Source of the DNA: Sporolactobacillus laevolacticus DSM 442
GTDB taxonomy: Bacteria; Bacillota; Bacilli; Bacillales; Sporolactobacillaceae
Direction: 5' to 3'
DNA length: 64,000 nucleotides
Assembly: GCF_000497245.1 (NCBI RefSeq)
Contig: NZ_AWTC01000002.1
Coordinates: forward strand, 1-64,000
The position numbers were made by a program, and so were the translations under genes. The notes beneath the pieces were generated by a model. The model made no database searches. It was not told where the DNA came from and worked only from the letters and a program-made list of their open reading frames with translations. Below are positions 17,127-26,574 of the stretch, piece by piece (the stretch's first letter is position 1; each line of letters starts with the position of its first letter).

Positions 17127-17501
17127 TTATTCGTCTTCTGGACTTTCTTTCGCATCAGCAACTCGGCTCGACACCAGCTTCGTAATCAGCTGCAAAAAAT
17201 CGTTGACGTCTTCCAATGACTGTTTAAATTCCTGAACAACTGGAATAGCATCAAGTTCAGCCTGAAGATGATCTATGAGCGCTTCGTTACGATGATAGGC
17301 CTCCGTTTTTCCAAAATGTTGCAGATTCACAGATTCCTTCTGATACTTCTTTATCTGATCCACCAACACCTGCACCTTGCGATTGGCGCTGATCTTCGCT
17401 TCCGCCTGTTTGTAAAAACTTACTTGTTCTGACTCTGACATGTGTTCCGCAATTTTCTGCGCCTTTGCCAAAATTTCTTCCTTTGAGTATCGGCGGGTCA
17501 T
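17127..17501 (-). CDS. ricA: RicA (YmcA), YlbF/YmcA-family protein
   Basis: RicA forms with RicF (YlbF) and RicT (YaaT) the Y-complex that promotes RNase Y-dependent mRNA maturation and, in B. subtilis, biofilm, competence and sporulation. The 124-residue helical protein matches the family: [42 protein letters not shown] and [21 protein letters not shown] start it at ATG 17501, with GGAGG ten bases upstream. This ATG overlaps the miaB stop as ATGA, so translation is coupled. The product contains no cysteine at all and ends in ESPEDE, whereas I recall B. subtilis RicA having C-terminal cysteines that help hold iron-sulfur clusters. Confidence 0.88.
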   Translation of the reverse strand: MTRRYSKEEILAKAQKIAEHMSESEQVSFYKQAEAKISANRKVQVLVDQIKKYQKESVNLQHFGKTEAYHRNEALIDHLQAELDAIPVVQEFKQSLEDVNDFLQLITKLVSSRVADAKESPEDE

Positions 17502-18985
17502 AGATTGGCAGCCTCCGCTTCCTTTTGCCATTCACCGTCCAATGACCACGTTTTTGCATCAGTAACTTTCACTTTGACCAGTTGGCCAATCAGAGACTTC
17601 GGACCACGGAAGTTAACTACTTTATTTGTACGTGTATGACCAGACAGCACTTCCGAATTTTTGCGGCTCTCGCCTTCAACAAGCACTTCAACCACTTGAT
17701 CCTGATATTTAGCGTTGCTTTTCGCTGATAATTCATCAATCAATGTGTTGAGCCGCTGCAAACGTTCCTTTTTCACTTCCATTGGAATATTATCTTTCAT
17801 GCGAGCTGCTGGTGTACCCGCACGCGGTGAATAGATAAATGTGAACGCACCGTCAAACTGGCACTCACGAACAAGCGACATCGTCTCTTCGAATTGTTCA
17901 TCGGTTTCATTAGGGAATCCGACGATGATGTCCGTTGTAAATGAGGCATTTGGCACCGTATCCTTGATTTTATGGAAGAGATCCAGATACCGTTCACGCG
18001 TATAACCTCGCCCCATAATCTTCAAGACGTCTGAACTGCCTGATTGAACAGGAAGATGAATGTGCTCGCAAAGATTGCCGCCTTTTCCAAGTACTTCGAT
18101 TAAATGATCATCAAAGTCTTTTGGATGACTTGTTGTAAAGCGAACACGCGGGATGCCGATCTTCCGCATCTCATCCATTAGATTGCCAAGGCCGTAATTC
18201 TCCATATCAGGTAGATCTTTTCCGTAAGCATTGACGTTTTGTCCAAGCAGCGTAATTTCTTTGTAACCTTTACGTGCAAGCTCGCGTACTTCCTGAATAA
18301 TTTCTTCAGGATGACGGCTTCGTTCTTTGCCTCTCGTATAAGGCACAATGCAGTAAGTACAAAATTTATCGCAGCCATACATGATATTAACCCAAGCCTG
18401 GAAATGACCACGGCGTGCTTGAGGCAGATTCTCAACAATATCGCCTTCTTTCGACCACACTTCAACGACCATTTCCTTGCCAAACAGAGCTTCCTTCAGC
18501 AATTGGGGAAGTCGATGAATGTTGTGTGTTCCGAAAATCAAATCGACTTGAGGGTGTTTCGCAAGAATTTTGTTTATGACCACTTCTTCTTGAGCCATGC
18601 AGCCGCATACACCAAGAATCAAGCCTGGCCTTTCCAGCTTCAAGGTTTTCAGGTGGCCGATATGCCCAAACACTTTATTTTCAGCGTTTTCACGGATTGC
18701 ACACGTATTCAGCAGAATGACATCAGCATCTGTCGCTTCTTTTGTCTCTGTATAGCCTATCTCTTCCAGAATGCCGGCCATCACTTCCGTATCGTGTTCA
18801 TTCATCTGACAACCGTATGTTTCAATGAGATAGTTCTTTCCCTTGCCAATGGTATTCATGTCTTCCGGGATACTGAAATCATTTATAATTTGAACCGCTT
18901 CTCTGCGGCGCCTGCGCGCATCTTTCAGAGATGGCGGCTGAAAATACTTCGAAAAATCAACTTTGCTGAATTTTGTATCAGCCAC
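17498..18985 (-). CDS. miaB: tRNA-2-methylthio-N6-dimethylallyladenosine synthase MiaB
   Basis: MiaB adds the 2-methylthio group to i6A37 of tRNAs reading UNN codons, a radical-SAM reaction with two iron-sulfur clusters. The 495-residue product has a B. subtilis-like N-terminal extension of about 45 residues. The UPF0004 domain has cysteines in [21 protein letters not shown] and GVCGCMAQ. The radical-SAM motif [17 protein letters not shown] (about 203-217) supplies CxxxCxxC, and a C-terminal TRAM domain ends near [11 protein letters not shown] is the start codon. The gene overlaps ricA by four bases. Confidence 0.97.
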   Translation of the reverse strand: MADTKFSKVDFSKYFQPPSLKDARRRRREAVQIINDFSIPEDMNTIGKGKNYLIETYGCQMNEHDTEVMAGILEEIGYTETKEATDADVILLNTCAIRENAENKVFGHIGHLKTLKLERPGLILGVCGCMAQEEVVINKILAKHPQVDLIFGTHNIHRLPQLLKEALFGKEMVVEVWSKEGDIVENLPQARRGHFQAWVNIMYGCDKFCTYCIVPYTRGKERSRHPEEIIQEVRELARKGYKEITLLGQNVNAYGKDLPDMENYGLGNLMDEMRKIGIPRVRFTTSHPKDFDDHLIEVLGKGGNLCEHIHLPVQSGSSDVLKIMGRGYTRERYLDLFHKIKDTVPNASFTTDIIVGFPNETDEQFEETMSLVRECQFDGAFTFIYSPRAGTPAARMKDNIPMEVKKERLQRLNTLIDELSAKSNAKYQDQVVEVLVEGESRKNSEVLSGHTRTNKVVNFRGPKSLIGQLVKVKVTDAKTWSLDGEWQKEAEAANL

Positions 18986-19209
18986 AATGCAACATTCCCT
19001 TCAAATCTCATCCCTAAATTATAGCAAACTCGATCAGGATATGAAAGAATTGGGCTTCCCCTATCACGTTCACTTTCCAGGAATAATGATGAGCGCACCG
19101 ATTTAATCAGCTGTCAATAAAGGAACAAGCCCCTTCACAGTTATCGTTATAAAGGAAGCTCATAGCTATTATCTAGTATCAAGTTCTGCAAAATTGCTTA
19201 TTCCGAGGG

Positions 19210-19611
19210 TTAGTTCACAAAAATAGCAATGATTAAAGCTGCTAAGGATATGCCAAGTGATAGTATTGGAATAACAATTGACAGCCATATTTTGAAATAA
19301 TAGGTTTTCAGAACGGACCACCCTTTTCCAGAAATGGTGAACACTTTACTGTCAGGATCCATAACGGTGTACTCCACTCTAGGGGATCTTATCTGTACGA
19401 TCATTTCACTTTTCTCTAACTGCCACAAAGTAAGCCTAACGTTGTTCCAAGGATAATACTTAAACCACTCTTTGATTTGATTTAATGTTACACAGGTTTC
19501 TGTTTGCTCGTATTTTTCATCCATTTCATCTTTATGTCTCATGATTGCATTTTTCTGTATTGCTCTAAACCTTTTCAGAAGTTTCAATGTTATTGGATCA
19601 ATCATATCCAT
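19210..19611 (-). CDS. Hypothetical protein: helix-rich (HTH-like) domain plus C-terminal membrane helix
   Basis: I do not recognise this 133-residue protein. The ATG is preceded by GTGAGGT at eight bases. Residues 1-75 look like a small winged-helix fold: a charged start, TLNQIKEWFKYYPWNNVRLTLW with LEKSEMIVQI after it (split for description), then a short beta-like stretch REYTV/SKVFTISGKG around residues 80-97. Residues about 108-132 form one strong hydrophobic helix (WLSIVIPILSLGISLAALII) ending in the last residues. The sum suggests a tail-anchored cytosolic domain. It stands alone, with no co-directional partner nearby. A 20-bp perfect dyad lies 100 bases upstream of it. Confidence 0.55.
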   Translation of the reverse strand: MDMIDPITLKLLKRFRAIQKNAIMRHKDEMDEKYEQTETCVTLNQIKEWFKYYPWNNVRLTLWQLEKSEMIVQIRSPRVEYTVMDPDSKVFTISGKGWSVLKTYYFKIWLSIVIPILSLGISLAALIIAIFVN

Positions 19612-19710
19612 TTACACAAACCTCACTTTTGCGCTGTAGCTTTCATCAGACTGAACTAGTTCCGAATGGAATCTCAGTGTCGTTGATTAGTAGCGGTGTT
19701 TTATCACCTT

Positions 19711-19730
19711 TACTATATACCAATATAGTA
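19711..19730. promoter_or_regulatory. 20-bp perfect dyad, operator-like
   Basis: TACTATAT-ACCA-ATATAGTA is a perfect inverted repeat with 8-bp arms, next to a smaller GGTG/CACC hairpin. It lies in the 326-base gap between the hypothetical gene at 19210-19611 and the MFS gene at 19938, which diverge. Dyads of this size and spacing often bind PadR-, GntR- or TetR-type dimers. The rest of the gap shows nothing else I can identify. Confidence 0.4.
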
Positions 19731-19937
19731 CCCGTGAATTGATTAGAGTTTTATAGTTGGCATATCGATCTCAGTTGCAGTTCGTTTTTCTCTTCTATTT
19801 GTAAATGACTTCTTAACGAAATTTATATGTATAACATAATCAACATTCTGAAAATTACAGGATCAATCGTGCTATGATCATCTCCATTAAGAAGCTGTTT
19901 CTACCATTTATCCTTAATATGGAGGCTATTATGTAAG

Positions 19938-21200
19938 ATGAAATTATTGATGCAAAACAAAAATTTTGGCCTGCTTTTTTCAGCCCGGCTGATCACAAAC
20001 ATTGGCGACAGTGTCTATTTTATTGCTGCGATGTGGCTCGTATATGATCTGAGCGGTTCGTCCCTGTATTCAGGATTAGCTGGTTTTCTGACGATGCTCC
20101 CCCGAGCTCTACAATTCATTATAGGCCCGGTGCTGGATAGATATTCGATCAAACGGTTGCTGATTGCAACTCAAGCCGCTCAAGCCATTCTCCTCGTTGT
20201 GATTCCAATTGCTTCAATTACAGGAAAGCTTACCGTTACTGTTGTACTCCTGATCATGCCTGTGGTTTCCTTCTTAAATCAGTTTTCTTTTCCGGCAGAA
20301 AGTGCCTTAATTCCACGAATTATGGACAAAGAGCAACGCGTTCAGGCCAATGGATTAATGTCACTTGCCTATCAAGGAACAGAAGCGGCTTTTCAAGCGA
20401 TTGGCGGCGTTCTTGTTGTAGCAATCGGTGCAGTCGCTCTTTACAGCATTGACATTGTCACTTTTTTTATCGCAGTTCTGCTTTTCTCCTTGCTCACATT
20501 GCCAAAAAGCAGCATACCGGGTACACGCGTTTCAATGAAAACTCAAGTTAATCAATACTTTGAGGATTTACAAGAGGGCTTCCATATTGTGGTTCATTCG
20601 GTTATTGGAAAAATGATGGTTTCTTCACTAGTAACCAACTTCGCGCTTGGTGCAGTGATCGCCACGCTTCCCGCTTACGCCAACTATCTTGGCGGATCAG
20701 GAATGTATGGATTGTTAATGGCCGGCATGGCTGTCGGAAGTTTAACAGGCGCTATGGCCGCCGGCAGATTTGCAAATAAGCCCGTCGGCAAAATGCTGAT
20801 CATCGGTTACTTTATTGGTTTCTGTTTGTGGTTCGGCGCAGCATTTTCTTCTTTGACTTATCTAACTGATATTTTGTTTGCAGCGAGCATGGTTGCCCCA
20901 GGCTGCAATAATGTCCTCAACTTTACACTAATCCAAAATGTTGTTCCAAAAACGATGCTCGCTCGTGCGATGTCACTTGTTGCAAGCTTGGCCACCTGCA
21001 TCATGCCGCTCGGTTCACTCACTGGTGGAGCATTAAGTAACGTTTTTGGCCCGAAAGTTGTGTTCATCGCTTCCAGCTTCGGCTTTCTCTTTTATGCACT
21101 CTATGTTGCATGCATGCCCGTTCTACGTCACCTTCCGGTCGCGAGCGAAGTTGAACCGGAACACTATGGTTTTCCAGATGAAACAAGTGTTAACTCATGA
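19938..21200 (+). CDS. MFS transporter (MFS_3-type exporter)
   Basis: A 420-residue permease with about 12 membrane helices. It has the MFS_3 pattern FGLLFSARLITNIGDSVYF at the N-terminus, the loop DRYSIKRLLIATQ, and a central hydrophilic loop (about residues 195-215). It ends in a soluble acidic tail (EVEPEHYGFPDETS). GGAGG lies five bases before an ATG immediately followed by TAA (19931-19936), and the true ATG comes one base later, so a start-stop pair precedes the gene. It stands alone and is followed by a shared hairpin at 21435. The substrate is unknown; drug or siderophore-like compounds are typical for the group. Confidence 0.8.
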   Translation: MKLLMQNKNFGLLFSARLITNIGDSVYFIAAMWLVYDLSGSSLYSGLAGFLTMLPRALQFIIGPVLDRYSIKRLLIATQAAQAILLVVIPIASITGKLTVTVVLLIMPVVSFLNQFSFPAESALIPRIMDKEQRVQANGLMSLAYQGTEAAFQAIGGVLVVAIGAVALYSIDIVTFFIAVLLFSLLTLPKSSIPGTRVSMKTQVNQYFEDLQEGFHIVVHSVIGKMMVSSLVTNFALGAVIATLPAYANYLGGSGMYGLLMAGMAVGSLTGAMAAGRFANKPVGKMLIIGYFIGFCLWFGAAFSSLTYLTDILFAASMVAPGCNNVLNFTLIQNVVPKTMLARAMSLVASLATCIMPLGSLTGGALSNVFGPKVVFIASSFGFLFYALYVACMPVLRHLPVASEVEPEHYGFPDETSVNS

Positions 21201-21434
21201 ATAAATGAAGTCTGATAGCAATGAATATAACAGACCAAGCTCTTGTTTTATTATGTTCAAATAATCATAGTGCAAGTGATTCGAATTCTCCGATCTCGGT
21301 CTGATTTTTTACTTGTTGGTCTTTGTTCCATTTGATCTAGTAAAAATATGTGCTCATTCGAAGGGTTGTCTGATTAATGAATGCTTTGCTCCGCAACAAA
21401 GCAAATCTGACAAATGAGAGAACTACCACTGAAA

Positions 21435-21483
21435 AAAAGTGAAGCAAGATGAGGCTATTATCCCGCTCATTTGCTTCACTTTT
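21435..21483. terminator. Bidirectional terminator between MFS and CBS genes
   Basis: A long hairpin in which AAAAGTGAAGCAA pairs with TTGCTTCACTTTT and ATGAG with CTCAT. The A- and T-rich flanks let it work in both directions. Apart from it, 21201-21505 contains nothing I recognise. Confidence 0.75.
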
Positions 21484-21505
21484 ATGCTCTTTATTTTTGA
21501 TTTAA

Positions 21506-21967
21506 TTACTCGTTAAGCAATTGTTCGCCGATATGGCGGATAATGTGGCTTCTTGTGATTAAACCGACTACATGTTTGTTCTCGTCAATCACCGGAATGC
21601 GTTTGATGTGATAGTGAGATAGCATTTTCAATACAGCATCAAGATCTTTATCCGGATGAACTGTCTGTAAATTTCTTTTCTTCATCAAATCTTTCACTTG
21701 CATATCAAGCAAGTCATTCATTTTCTCCTTTGACATTTCGACACGGATTGCCGAAATGAGGGAGTATAAATCATATATGGTTTGTTGTTTTGGCGAAATC
21801 GCTCTTAGCAAATCACCGTCACTGATATACCCAGTCAACTGATCTTGATTATTCAGGACCGGTACACCGCCGATTTTGTGATCAATCAGTGCTTTGATCA
21901 ACGTTTTAACCGTGTCACTCTCGCGGACTGTTATTACATTTTTAATCATTAGTTGTTCCACACGCAT
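21506..21967 (-). CDS. CBS-domain pair protein
   Basis: A 153-residue protein made only of two CBS modules, a nucleotide-sensing Bateman pair. Module one (about residues 3-60) reads LMIKNVITVRESDTV through VPVLNNQDQLTGYISDGDLLRAI. Module two (about 90-150) reads VKDLMKKRNLQTVHPDKDLD through RIPVIDENKHVVGLITRSHIIR. I start it at ATG 21967, with AAGGAGG eight bases upstream. Longer in-frame starts would run through the neighbouring ribbon-helix-helix gene. Stand-alone CBS pairs usually bind adenine nucleotides and regulate a partner, which is not identifiable here. Confidence 0.88.
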   Translation of the reverse strand: MRVEQLMIKNVITVRESDTVKTLIKALIDHKIGGVPVLNNQDQLTGYISDGDLLRAISPKQQTIYDLYSLISAIRVEMSKEKMNDLLDMQVKDLMKKRNLQTVHPDKDLDAVLKMLSHYHIKRIPVIDENKHVVGLITRSHIIRHIGEQLLNE

Positions 21968-22061
21968 CGGCATCGCCTCCTTAAAATGGTGATGTCTTTC
22001 CTCTACTATTATACCATATCCATGTAATCGCTTAAACAGTATTATTCCACTGCCAACTCTA

Positions 22062-22235
22062 CTATTCCAGATCATCGCCTTTTCGTTCGGTTGTTCTTCC
22101 GGATTTTCGCAAAGATTCACGAAGAAGAAACTCAATCTGACCGTTGACACTGCGAAACTCATCATCCGCCCATCTCTGCAGCTGATCATACAGTTCCGGA
22201 TCGATTCTTAATAAAAAACTTTTTTTCTTTGCCAT
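22062..22235 (-). CDS. Ribbon-helix-helix (Arc-like) small protein, 57 aa
   Basis: An ATG at 22235 opens 57 codons ending in TAG at 22062-22064. The product begins [19 protein letters not shown] and continues [19 protein letters not shown]. This is the beta-strand plus two-helix pattern of Arc/MetJ ribbon-helix-helix DNA-binding proteins, with a charged tail. It starts 12 bases after the SPFH gene stop and must be co-transcribed with it. The weak AGCGGG upstream suggests translational coupling. I recall similar Arc-like proteins beside SPFH genes in other bacilli. A dimeric DNA-binding role is likely; the target is unknown. Confidence 0.8.
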   Translation of the reverse strand: MAKKKSFLLRIDPELYDQLQRWADDEFRSVNGQIEFLLRESLRKSGRTTERKGDDLE

Positions 22236-22247
22236 CGCAATACCCGC

Positions 22248-23090
22248 TTAATAGATGCTTCCCGTATTGATCACCGGCTGTGAGCCTTTCTCTGAGACAA
22301 TAGCCACCATCAGATTGTTAATCATGCTTACCTTGCGTTCTTCATCGAGTTCAACCACATGTTCCTCCTCGAGACGTTGAATGGCCATTTGAGCCATCCC
22401 TACAGCGCCATCAACTATTTTCTGTCGCGCAGAAATAATTGCCGATGCTTGTTGACGCTGCAGCATGGCCTGTGCCACTTCTGTTGAGTACGCAAGATGC
22501 GTTAAACGCGTTTCAATGACATCCACACCTGCCAAAACGAGACGTTCCTGAAGTTCTGCTTTAAGCATACTTGAAATTTCAACAGAATTGCTGCGCAGCG
22601 ATAAACCTTCTTCATCAAAATTGTCATAAGGATATTGAGAAGCAATATGTCGTACTGCTGTTTCACTTTGAATTTCCACAAACTGGCTGTAATCATCGAC
22701 ATCAAACAGTGCTTTAGCTGAATCAACCACTTTAAAGACAACAACTGCCGCAATCTCGATAGGATTCCCTTCAACATCATTGACCTTAAGTTTCTGGCTG
22801 TTAAAATTGCGCACACGCAAAGACACCGTCTTCTTGACTGCAAGCGGAACCGTTAAGAAGATTCCATTGTCACGCACACTGCCAATGTATTTGCCAAAAA
22901 AGGTGATAACCTTTGTTTTATTTGGCGGCACAATCGTGAAACCTGTCGTCAGAATGAATGCAGCAGCCCAGGCAACAACGACGAGTACCGGAATCTCCAT
23001 GACAATTGCAGCAACACCAATTCCGGCCAGAACTAAGACCGCTAAAATTCCTATAAAACCATTGATCTTCCAAACTTTTTGTTCAATCAC
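22248..23090 (-). CDS. SPFH/band-7 membrane protein
   Basis: A 280-residue stomatin/prohibitin-like protein. Two N-terminal hydrophobic segments (about residues 9-30 and 33-52) anchor it. The SPFH domain follows (about 55-220) with [32 protein letters not shown] and [19 protein letters not shown], and then a helical region with [26 protein letters not shown] proteins form ring-like membrane scaffolds that organise microdomains or regulate proteases. GTG at 23090 has AGGAGGG six bases upstream. The small ribbon-helix-helix gene follows 12 bases on. It is divergent from spoVS. Confidence 0.9.
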   Translation of the reverse strand: MIEQKVWKINGFIGILAVLVLAGIGVAAIVMEIPVLVVVAWAAAFILTTGFTIVPPNKTKVITFFGKYIGSVRDNGIFLTVPLAVKKTVSLRVRNFNSQKLKVNDVEGNPIEIAAVVVFKVVDSAKALFDVDDYSQFVEIQSETAVRHIASQYPYDNFDEEGLSLRSNSVEISSMLKAELQERLVLAGVDVIETRLTHLAYSTEVAQAMLQRQQASAIISARQKIVDGAVGMAQMAIQRLEEEHVVELDEERKVSMINNLMVAIVSEKGSQPVINTGSIY

Positions 23091-23249
23091 AGAGAACCCT
23101 CCTAATATTACAATTGTTTCATCACTATATTATTATGATATCATTTTATCTGATAATTCATAGTGCTTTTTTTCTTCATTTGTGACAAATATGCTTCAAT
23201 TGAAGTTTTTATTGAAACAATTGCATCAAACCTCCCTCCTGTCCCTAAA

Positions 23250-23276
23250 ATAGGCATAGTCATCCTCTTCAAGAAT
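23250..23276 (+). promoter_or_regulatory. SigH-like promoter for spoVS
   Basis: ATAGGCATA (23250-23258) matches the SigH -35 pattern RNAGGAWWW at eight of nine positions. After 11 bases, CAAGAAT (23270-23276) matches the -10 RNNGAAT except for its first base. spoVS of B. subtilis is SigH-dependent. The site is 45 bases before the start codon. Confidence 0.45.
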
Positions 23277-23320
23277 ATAGTAATTTATGGGCAATCCTCA
23301 TAAGGAGATGACAATCGGAA

Positions 23321-23581
23321 ATGGATGTGTTAAAAGTTTCAGCAAGATCTGTACCTAACTCTGTTGCCGGTGCCCTTGCACATGCGATGAGGGAACAAAA
23401 AACAGCGGAAATACAGGCGATCGGCGCAGGAGCGCTCAACCAAGCGGTTAAAGCAGTTGCCATCGCCAGAGGCTTTGTCGCGCCAAGCGGCCTGGATTTA
23501 ATTTGCATTCCTGCATTTACAGATATTTTGATCGATGGAGAAGAACGGACTGCCATCAAACTTATCGTTGAGCCGCGATAA
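23321..23581 (+). CDS. spoVS: Stage V sporulation protein S
   Basis: SpoVS is an 86-residue Alba-like protein needed for late sporulation in B. subtilis, where mutants stall at stage V. It may bind nucleic acid. This copy is exactly 86 residues and nearly identical to the family: LKVSARSVPNSVAGALAHAM, QAIGAGALNQAVKAVAIARG, PSGLDLICIPAFTDI and DGEERTAIKLIVEPR. AAGGAGATG precedes the ATG. It is monocistronic, rightward, ending before a shared terminator at 23695. It lies beside ymdB, as in B. subtilis. Confidence 0.98.
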   Translation: MDVLKVSARSVPNSVAGALAHAMREQKTAEIQAIGAGALNQAVKAVAIARGFVAPSGLDLICIPAFTDILIDGEERTAIKLIVEPR

Positions 23582-23694
23582 TAAATGGCTTAACAGCAAG
23601 GTATTTTATTGTTGATGATTGTAAGGGTGACAAGCAGAAAGACATTTGTCATGAGATCTCGATTTTTTTCATCCGAATTTAGATTCATGTAAAA

Positions 23695-23731
23695 AACAGT
23701 CGCCCGTCTTTTCATAAGACGAGCGACTGTT
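23695..23731. terminator. Bidirectional terminator between spoVS and ymdB
   Basis: AACAGTCGC-C-CGTCTT pairs with AAGACG-A-GCGACTGTT, with one mismatch and a five-base loop. A-runs before and T-rich sequence after allow termination of both convergent genes. Confidence 0.85.
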
Positions 23732-23743
23732 TCTGTATCCAAG

Positions 23744-24541
23744 TTAATCGAAAAAAAGATGATCATCATTAATTAAAATACGGTTAATGCTTGTTGCTTT
23801 TCCGGACTTATCATTGATTTGAATGTGAACTGCACTTAACTGGCCTGGACCTTCCTCACTATCAAACCGGACAGGCATTGACGTTAGAAAACGTTTGGTA
23901 ACTGAGGCTCTCTGAACACCAATAATGCCGTTATAGGGGCCAGTCATACCTACATCAGTGAGGTAGGCTGTTCCTTGAGGGAAAATCCGCTCATCCGCAG
24001 TCTGAATATGTGTGTGCGTTCCGATGACCGCCGAAACGCTGCCATCCAGATACCATCCAAGCGCTAGCTTTTCACTTGTTGTCTCGGCATGCACATCCAC
24101 AAAAATAATTGGTGTCTTCTTTCTTGCTTCTTCTACGAGCTGTTTCACGATCCTAAAAGGATCATCCAATGGCGGCAGGAAGACCCGTCCCTGAATATTG
24201 ATAACCGCAACCTGCAGATTATGATGTAGCGTGACATAGCGAATGCCGGTGCCAGGCGTTCCTTCAGGAAAGTTAGCTGGACGGACAATCTGTTTTGCAT
24301 CGTCAATAAATTCAAAGATCTCTCGATTATCCCATGTATGGTTGCCCATAGTTAGCATATCAGCACCTGCATCCAGCATCTGCCTGTAGATTTTTTTGGT
24401 AAGCCCTTTTCCATGCGCCGCGTTCTCAGCATTGACAATGGTTACTGTCGGATGAAACTTGCTTTTCAGCTTAGGCAAATACTCTTCAATCATCTGTCTT
24501 CCGGTACGGCCATAGACATCGCCGACAAATAGAATATTCAT
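23744..24541 (-). CDS. ymdB: YmdB metallophosphoesterase
   Basis: YmdB is a cyclic-nucleotide phosphodiesterase-type metalloenzyme that influences biofilm and motility gene expression in B. subtilis. The 265-residue product (264 there) has the calcineurin-like metal ligands in FVGDVYGRTGR (Asp8), NAENAAHGKG (Glu39), MGNHTWDNRE, VDVHAETTSEK and IGTHTHIQTAD. The C-terminus ends in an ILINDD stretch. It follows rny with a hairpin between the two genes. Confidence 0.95.
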   Translation of the reverse strand: MNILFVGDVYGRTGRQMIEEYLPKLKSKFHPTVTIVNAENAAHGKGLTKKIYRQMLDAGADMLTMGNHTWDNREIFEFIDDAKQIVRPANFPEGTPGTGIRYVTLHHNLQVAVINIQGRVFLPPLDDPFRIVKQLVEEARKKTPIIFVDVHAETTSEKLALGWYLDGSVSAVIGTHTHIQTADERIFPQGTAYLTDVGMTGPYNGIIGVQRASVTKRFLTSMPVRFDSEEGPGQLSAVHIQINDKSGKATSINRILINDDHLFFD

Positions 24542-24585
24542 TATTCACGCTCTTTTCCAAGTGCTTAGTTACCTTTATAATGTAT

Positions 24586-24611
24586 AAAAAAGGCGGCTGC
24601 ATGCCGCCCTT
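24586..24611 (-). terminator. Terminator-like hairpin between rny and ymdB
   Basis: AAGGCGGC and GCCGCCCTT form a GC-rich stem with T-runs on both sides. It lies just 3' of the rny stop and before ymdB on the minus strand in reading order reversed: leftward transcription passes rny first, then this hairpin, then ymdB. It likely reduces read-through from rny. Confidence 0.75.
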
Positions 24612-24613
24612 TT

Positions 24614-26179
24614 TTATTTCGCATATTCAACAGCTCGTGTTTCACGAATCACCGTTACTTTGATATTCCCCGGATAATCCAGTTCATTTTCAATTTTCTT
24701 GGTGATTTCATGTGCCAACTGAAAAGATTTTGCGTCGTCGACGATGTCCGGCTGTACAATAATCCGGATTTCACGACCCGCTTGAATTGCGTAGGATTTT
24801 TCAACACCCTCGAAAGACTCAGAGATCTCTTCAAGTTTCTCCAACCGATGGATGTATGTTTCGAGCGTTTCACGCCGCGCTCCTGGTCTGGCAGCAGAAA
24901 GTGCATCTGCTGCTGCAACAAGGACTGAGATGACGGAAGTCGCTTCTGTATCACCATGGTGAGAAGCAATACTGTTAATTACAACCGGGTGCTCCTTGTA
25001 CTTCGTAGCCAATTCTACACCGATTTCAACGTGGCTGCCTTCAACCTCATGATCGATCGCTTTACCGATATCGTGAAGTAATCCGGCTCTTCTCGCCAAT
25101 ACCTCGTCTTCGCCAAGCTCAGCAGCCATCATGCCCGCAAGGAAGGCAACTTCCATTGAATGCTTGAGAACATTCTGACCATAGCTGGTCCTGAAGTGAA
25201 GTCGGCCCAAGATCTTGACAAGATCCGGATGAAGACTGTGAATGCCGACCTCAAAGGTCGTCTGTTCGCCGTAATCACGGATCTTCTCATCCACTTCATG
25301 CCGAGATTTCTCAACCATCTCTTCAATGCGTGCTGGATGGATACGCCCGTCCTGAACAAGTTTCTCAAGAGCGATTCTCGCAACTTCACGTCGAATAGGA
25401 TCAAATCCTGATAGAATGACTGCCTCCGGCGTATCATCAATGATCAAGTCAATACCCGTCAAAGTCTCCAGCGTCCGGATGTTTCGACCTTCACGACCAA
25501 TGATTCGGCCTTTCATTTCGTCATTTGGCAGATTGACAACTGAAACCGTTGTTTCCGTCACATGATCAGCCGCACAACGCTGAATCGCAAGTGAAAGGAT
25601 GCTCTTCGCTTTCTTCTCCGCATCTTCCTTCGCTCTTGTTTCGATGTCCTTTGCGATTTGGGCAGCCTCATGCGCCGTTTCCTGCTTGACTTGATCGAGT
25701 ATGAGTTCCTTTGCCTCATCACTCGTCAGACCGGAAATACGTTCGAGTTCTGACTGCTGTTTACGCAGCGATTCCTCCACTTTGCTTTCCATCTCTTCAA
25801 TTTGTCGACGTTTCTTGCTAAGAGTTTCCTCCCTTTTTTCCAATGAACTTTCTTTATTATCGAGAGATTCGCTTTTTCGATCGAGCAGATCCTCTTTCTG
25901 CAAAAGGCGGTTTTCCTGCCTCTGAAGTTCATTTCGCCGTTCACGCGCTTCATTCTCAGTCTGAGATCTGAGCGTATGAATTTCGTCCTTCGCTTCCAAG
26001 AGCGCTTCCTTTTTCAAAGCTTCTGCGTCTCGATGAGCATCTTCGACAATTTGGCGTGCCGCGACCTCGGCAGAAGTAATTTTCGCCTCAGCAATTTTTT
26101 TTCGGATGTAATAGCCAACAAACAGACAAACTACAGAGATCAGCGCAATGGAGATGATCATAACATAAACTGTCATCAT
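24614..26179 (-). CDS. rny: Ribonuclease Y
   Basis: RNase Y is the membrane-bound endoribonuclease that starts bulk mRNA decay in Firmicutes. The 521-residue product has one N-terminal membrane helix (about residues 6-26), and a long coiled coil (about 30-190) rich in Glu, Lys and Arg. A KH domain follows with [25 protein letters not shown], then the HD domain with [12 protein letters not shown] (His-Asp near residue 366) and IASHHGD. GGAGGTGAA precedes two adjacent ATGs; the second (26176) has the better spacing. A long 640-base region separates it from recA. RicA of this window would be its partner. Confidence 0.97.
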   Translation of the reverse strand: MMTVYVMIISIALISVVCLFVGYYIRKKIAEAKITSAEVAARQIVEDAHRDAEALKKEALLEAKDEIHTLRSQTENEARERRNELQRQENRLLQKEDLLDRKSESLDNKESSLEKREETLSKKRRQIEEMESKVEESLRKQQSELERISGLTSDEAKELILDQVKQETAHEAAQIAKDIETRAKEDAEKKAKSILSLAIQRCAADHVTETTVSVVNLPNDEMKGRIIGREGRNIRTLETLTGIDLIIDDTPEAVILSGFDPIRREVARIALEKLVQDGRIHPARIEEMVEKSRHEVDEKIRDYGEQTTFEVGIHSLHPDLVKILGRLHFRTSYGQNVLKHSMEVAFLAGMMAAELGEDEVLARRAGLLHDIGKAIDHEVEGSHVEIGVELATKYKEHPVVINSIASHHGDTEATSVISVLVAAADALSAARPGARRETLETYIHRLEKLEEISESFEGVEKSYAIQAGREIRIIVQPDIVDDAKSFQLAHEITKKIENELDYPGNIKVTVIRETRAVEYAK

Positions 26180-26574
26180 TTCACCTCCTTGCTTTTCCTT
26201 ATCGTCAATAAGTAAAACAGATGCTTTTACTTTTGAATGATGCTTAACAGAGAGACGATAAGTAAGAAAGGTATTTCAGATTCATGTCCATATTCTATTA
26301 CTCGTAGAAACGAGCTGCTTGAAAAGGAACATATTGGGCCTGATTCGCTTTCTTTGTCGTCCTTTTAAGCATTTTTCATGCGAAAAGTTTTCATAATCAT
26401 TTCATCAATAACTTTGTAGTTACAAGTTCATTGTATAATTGCCTATTTGGGTTGTCAACCTCATTGGCTTGTAAGCGGACCGGTTAAACGAATTATTATC
26501 TGATTATTGTGATACAATTTTTATTTATCAAAAGGCTCTGTTATTAAATATTGTTAATTCATGCGTAACCTGCT

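Noticed and set aside
18239-19024. 261-residue rightward open frame antisense to miaB
   Set aside because: The miaB frame is strongly conserved with all radical-SAM cysteines; the antisense frame has no family pattern.
21968-22189. N-terminal extension of the CBS protein by 74 residues
   Set aside because: It would overlap the ribbon-helix-helix gene, and the strong AAGGAGG is correctly spaced only for ATG 21967.
25129-25440. Leftward frame inside rny in another phase
   Set aside because: A shadow of the conserved RNase Y coding region.
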